Assembly: GCA_903858195.1 (NCBI GenBank) | Contig: CAIOHW010000304.1 | Location: 1-8,777, forward strand | Reading direction: 5' to 3' | DNA from: Oligoflexia bacterium | Lineage (GTDB): Bacteria > Bdellovibrionota > UBA1018 | DNA length: 8,777 bases | Shown here: positions 6,275 through 8,777 of the stretch, piece after piece | How the letters are laid out: each line of letters begins with the position of its first letter | How positions within the stretch are numbered: the first letter of the stretch is position 1 | Position numbers and translations under genes: made by a program | Notes under the pieces: generated by a model | What the model saw: only the letters and a program-made list of their open reading frames with translations | What the model was told of the DNA's origin: nothing | Database searches by the model: none

Positions 6275-7600
6275 ATGGAAAAGCTCAAGAATCTCTTCAA
6301 GGCCAAGGCTGACGCGCTCGGCGCTGAAATCAAGGACATCCTCAAGGAACACGGCACCAAGAAGATCGGTGAAGTGCAGCTTGCTCAAGCCTTTCAAGGC
6401 ATGCGTGGCATCACCGGCATGGTGTACGAGCCCTCGCTCCTCGACGCGCAAGAAGGGATTCGCTTCCGTGGGTTCACGATTCCTGAACTGCAGGCCAGGC
6501 TGCCTAAGGCAAAAGGGGGCAACGAGCCCCTTCCTGAAGGCCTTTTTTGGCTTCTTTTGACCGGTGAAGTTCCGACCGAGGCCGACGTCGCTGCACTCTC
6601 GGCTGACTGGAAGGCTCGCGCCAAGGTTCCTGCACACGTCTTCAAGACGCTGGATGCACTCCCTGTCGACGCCCATCCGATGACCCAGTTCGTGACGGGA
6701 GTCATGGCGCTCCAGACCCAGTCCCAGTTCGCCAAGCAATACGCCGCCGGCATGAACAAGAAGGACTACTGGGCTGCCACCTACGAAGACTCGATGAACC
6801 TGATTGCCTGCCTTCCCGAAATTGCGGCCTATGTTTATCGCCGCAAGTATCAGGGCGGAAAGGCGATCGCTTCGGACTCTTCGCTCGACTGGGCGGGCAA
6901 CTTCGCCCACCTGCTCGGCTACGGGTCCAACGAAGGCTTCAAGGAACTCATGCGCCTCTACCTCACGATCCACTCGGATCACGAAGGCGGAAACGTATCG
7001 GCCCACACGACCCACCTCGTGGGATCCGCCCTGTCTGACGCCTACTTGTCGTTTGCGGCTGGGATGAACGGACTGGCTGGCCCTCTCCATGGACTTGCCA
7101 ACCAGGAAGTCATCAAGTGGATCTTTGAGATGCAGAAGGCACTGGGCTCTGAAACGCCGTCTGGCGAGCAGATTGCCGAGTACGTCAAGAAGACCCTTGC
7201 CGAAGGCAAGGTTGTGCCGGGCTACGGGCATGCCGTGCTTCGCAAGACCGACCCGCGCTTTACGGCGCAGGCCGAGTTTGCCAAGAAGCACATGGCCAAG
7301 GACCCGCTGGTCAACACGGTCTGGAACATCTTTGAGACCGTGCCACCGATCTTGCAGAGTCTCGGTAAGATCAAGAACCCTTGGCCGAACGTAGACGCGC
7401 ACTCAGGCGCTCTCCTGCTCCACTACGGCATGAAGGAGTATGACTACTACACTGTGCTCTTCGGCGTGAGTCGTGCGCTTGGCGTGCTGGCCGGTCTGAT
7501 CTGGGCAAGGGGCCTTGGCTTTGCCATCGAGCGCCCCAAGTCCGTCACCACGGCAAACGTCAAAGCCTGGCTCAAGGGCGAAGCTGAGATCTGGGAATAA
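6275..7600 (+). CDS. gltA: Citrate synthase, eukaryote-like (mitochondrial) type
   Basis: This 441-residue enzyme condenses acetyl-CoA and oxaloacetate to citrate, the entry step of the TCA cycle. The catalytic residues fall almost exactly where they do in pig mitochondrial citrate synthase: His272 in GPLHGLANQE, His319 in VPGYGHAVLRKTDPR and Asp374 in NPWPNVDAHSG (pig 274, 320, 375). Long stretches such as RLYLTIHSDHEGGNVSAHT (227-245) and YYTVLFGVSRALGVLAGLIW (391-410) look mitochondrial rather than like the allosteric hexameric GltA of enterobacteria. Eukaryote-like citrate synthases are known in bacteria, notably Geobacteraceae. The ATG at 6275 gives an N terminus aligning with mature mitochondrial enzymes, but no Shine-Dalgarno is visible before it. 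It stands alone on the plus strand, divergent from the amine operon. Confidence 0.96.
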   Translation: MEKLKNLFKAKADALGAEIKDILKEHGTKKIGEVQLAQAFQGMRGITGMVYEPSLLDAQEGIRFRGFTIPELQARLPKAKGGNEPLPEGLFWLLLTGEVPTEADVAALSADWKARAKVPAHVFKTLDALPVDAHPMTQFVTGVMALQTQSQFAKQYAAGMNKKDYWAATYEDSMNLIACLPEIAAYVYRRKYQGGKAIASDSSLDWAGNFAHLLGYGSNEGFKELMRLYLTIHSDHEGGNVSAHTTHLVGSALSDAYLSFAAGMNGLAGPLHGLANQEVIKWIFEMQKALGSETPSGEQIAEYVKKTLAEGKVVPGYGHAVLRKTDPRFTAQAEFAKKHMAKDPLVNTVWNIFETVPPILQSLGKIKNPWPNVDAHSGALLLHYGMKEYDYYTVLFGVSRALGVLAGLIWARGLGFAIERPKSVTTANVKAWLKGEAEIWE

Positions 7601-7609
7601 TCGGCTGCC

Positions 7610-8368
7610 TTAGAAAGCCCAGTTCAGGCCAAGGGTGTAGAGCCCGGCTTCAGGCAGACTTGCCAGCAGGGCGATATTCGAGGTCACGTTCAGCGAGAGC
7701 TCGGCAGCAAGACTTGCCGCAGACAGGCTCGTGCCCGAGAGGGTGCTTGCGGCCGTGACGGCAAGTCCCAGGATGCCGGCCTTGGCCTGCAACCCACCCG
7801 AGAGCACCGATCCGTCGAGCGCCATCGGAAAATCGAGGTTCGCCTCGAATGAGAGATGGGGTCCGCTCGAAAACCCCACGCCGCCCTTTACAGATCCAAG
7901 CGAACTTGGAACCACAAGCGCGTAAGAAAGCGAGTTTCCTCCCGGAACCGATAGCCCAAAGCTAAAGTCAGCCGAGCCGGCGCCGGAAGAAACTGGCATC
8001 GCGGTCATCACACCGAGCCCCACTCCGCCCAGGCGGCCCCCCAATCCGGCAAACAGGGTACTGGAGTTGACTCCTACGCCGGCCCCCCACGACCCGCCGC
8101 CCCGGGCAAACGAGACGGTACTGAGATCCCCCGCACCGCTCACTCCGGAAAGGACCTGGTCCACCTGCAAGGCTGTCGCCCCGGTGAAGGGAAGCCTTCC
8201 GGCGTTCAGCGAAAGCGAGCCGTTCAGCGACGGAAATACGATTCCCGAATCCAGAAGCCAGGGGTTACCGCCGCCTGCACTCGCTGATGGTGCCCAAATC
8301 AGCAACATGGCGGCGGCAAAACACTGAACCCTTCTTCCCCGACTCTCACTCCTGATGATTGGCTTCAT
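7610..8368 (-). CDS. Secreted, probable outer-membrane beta-barrel protein, function unknown
   Basis: From the ATG at 8368 this encodes 252 residues. The first 31 look like a Sec signal peptide: basic MKPIIRSESRGRR, hydrophobic FAAAMLLIWAP, then cleavage after SASA before GGG. The mature part is Gly/Ser/Leu-rich, with many short alternating polar/hydrophobic stretches. It ends LGLNWAF, and a terminal aromatic residue after an amphipathic strand is typical of outer-membrane barrels handled by Bam. I recognise no named family. The frame is open back to 8479, but that extension would overlap the divergent gene and bury the signal peptide, so 8368 is preferred. No Shine-Dalgarno precedes it. It converges on citrate synthase with 9 bp between stops and no visible terminator. 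It could instead be a periplasmic beta-rich protein. Confidence 0.72.
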   Translation of the reverse strand: MKPIIRSESRGRRVQCFAAAMLLIWAPSASAGGGNPWLLDSGIVFPSLNGSLSLNAGRLPFTGATALQVDQVLSGVSGAGDLSTVSFARGGGSWGAGVGVNSSTLFAGLGGRLGGVGLGVMTAMPVSSGAGSADFSFGLSVPGGNSLSYALVVPSSLGSVKGGVGFSSGPHLSFEANLDFPMALDGSVLSGGLQAKAGILGLAVTAASTLSGTSLSAASLAAELSLNVTSNIALLASLPEAGLYTLGLNWAF

Positions 8369-8374
8369 TCCAGA

Positions 8375-8403
8375 ATTAAAAGGCAAACGGCCTGCCTCGA
8401 CAA
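8375..8403 (-). promoter_or_regulatory. Candidate sigma-70-type promoter of the outer-membrane protein gene
   Basis: On the minus strand TTGTCG (8403-8398, four of six matches to TTGACA) is followed after 17 bp by TTTAAT (8380-8375, five of six matches to TATAAT). Transcription would begin about 7 bp on, essentially at the ATG at 8368, implying a leaderless or nearly leaderless message. This is consensus matching by eye only. Confidence 0.4.
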
Positions 8404-8426
8404 GCGTTATGCTGGAGTGGCCTCCC

Positions 8427-8433
8427 GGAGGAA
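8427..8433 (+). promoter_or_regulatory. Strong ribosome binding site pointing to a TTG start
   Basis: GGAGGAA is a near-perfect Shine-Dalgarno ending 5 nt before the TTG at 8439. The alternative in-frame ATG at 8409 lies upstream of it and has no such site. Confidence 0.6.
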
Positions 8434-8438
8434 CCCGA

Positions 8439-8777
8439 TTGCCCACCCACTGGCGCCATTTTTTCTTGCGACTGCTCAATTTCTGGCCCCCTTTTCTGGG
8501 TGCGGGGATCCGACTGCGCGACCTCGCCTCCGACTTCAGCGAAGCCCGGGTCGAGATGAAGCTCAGGTTCTGGAACCGTAACTACGTGGGCGTGCACTTT
8601 GGCGGCTCACTCTACGCCATGACCGACCCATTCTACATGCTGCTTGTGATGGAAGGATTTCGAGAGCGGGGCTGGCTCAAGCAGTACATCATCTGGGACA
8701 AGGAAGCCTCGGTGCGCTTCAAGAAGCCAGGAACCGGAAAGGTCCGGGCCCACTTCAAGATCACCGACGAGCAGATC
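8439..8777 (+). CDS. DUF4442-family hotdog-fold (thioesterase-like) protein, truncated at the window edge
   Basis: An open frame runs off the right edge with no stop; 113 codons lie in the window from the TTG at 8439. I translated it by hand. It shows LRLLNFWPPFLGAGIRL near the start, then WNRNYVGVHFGGSLYAMTDP and YIIWDKEASVRFKKPGTG, ending at TDEQI. From memory these are the hallmark segments of DUF4442, a family with a hotdog fold related to acyl-CoA thioesterases; HFGGSLYAM corresponds to the central hotdog helix. The role is unproven and may involve an acyl thioester. The TTG start is chosen for its strong Shine-Dalgarno; an ATG at 8409 would add ten residues. It is divergent from the outer-membrane protein gene, with 70 bp between the chosen starts. 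The C terminus, probably a few dozen residues, is missing. Confidence 0.8.
   Translation, partial: MPTHWRHFFLRLLNFWPPFLGAGIRLRDLASDFSEARVEMKLRFWNRNYVGVHFGGSLYAMTDPFYMLLVMEGFRERGWLKQYIIWDKEASVRFKKPGTGKVRAHFKITDEQI

Noticed and set aside
6266..7402. A 378-codon open frame on the minus strand across citrate synthase.
   Set aside because: It is an antisense shadow of a very well conserved enzyme gene and shows no domain of its own.
7595..7630. Possible bidirectional terminator between the convergent citrate synthase and barrel-protein genes.
   Set aside because: Only a 4-bp GGCT/AGCC pairing with a long loop and no U-tract can be drawn, which is too weak to call.
1..8777. CRISPR arrays, tRNA or rRNA genes, insertion sequences, phage or toxin-antitoxin genes.
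   Set aside because: No regularly spaced repeats, RNA gene signatures, transposase motifs or terminal inverted repeats were seen; coding is almost continuous and metabolic.

Overview
The window looks like a piece of chromosome from a GC-rich, Gram-negative bacterium. The sequence clues are: third codon positions rich in G and C; a secreted protein with a signal peptide and a C-terminal Trp-Ala-Phe resembling an outer-membrane signature; and a citrate synthase of the eukaryote-like type, which is known in bacteria such as Geobacteraceae. I cannot assign a genus. A deltaproteobacterial or related lineage is a guess.

Layout. From 6221 down to 187, all on the minus strand, runs a tight five-gene operon in this transcription order: APC-family permease resembling ethanolamine permeases (6221-4875), glutamine-synthetase-like gamma-glutamylamine ligase (4862-3525), iron-containing alcohol dehydrogenase (3488-2340), PuuD-like class I glutamine amidotransferase/hydrolase (2339-1566) and NAD(P)-dependent aldehyde dehydrogenase (1569-187). 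Gaps are 12, 36 and 0 nt, then a 4-nt overlap. A further frame on the same strand (166 to the left edge) may be a sixth gene, cut by the window end. On the plus strand, divergent from the permease across only 53 bp, is citrate synthase (6275-7600). It converges on a secreted, probably outer-membrane protein gene (8368-7610, minus). That gene diverges from a truncated DUF4442 hotdog-fold thioesterase-like gene (8439 to the right edge, plus).

How the genes work together. The operon reads as a complete N-glutamylated route for an amino alcohol, most likely ethanolamine. The permease imports it, the ligase caps the amine with gamma-linked glutamate, the Fe-alcohol dehydrogenase oxidises the hydroxyl to an aldehyde, the aldehyde dehydrogenase makes gamma-glutamylglycine, and the amidotransferase-type hydrolase releases glycine and recycles glutamate. 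This parallels the Puu pathway for putrescine. Here, however, an alcohol dehydrogenase stands where Puu has an FAD amine oxidase, which fits a substrate whose free end is a hydroxyl. It would be an alternative to the B12-dependent ethanolamine ammonia-lyase route, of which there is no trace here. The substrate is inferred and not proved by sequence.

No transcriptional regulator, RNA gene, CRISPR array, insertion sequence or convincing rho-independent terminator was seen. No stretch longer than 300 bases lacks a gene.
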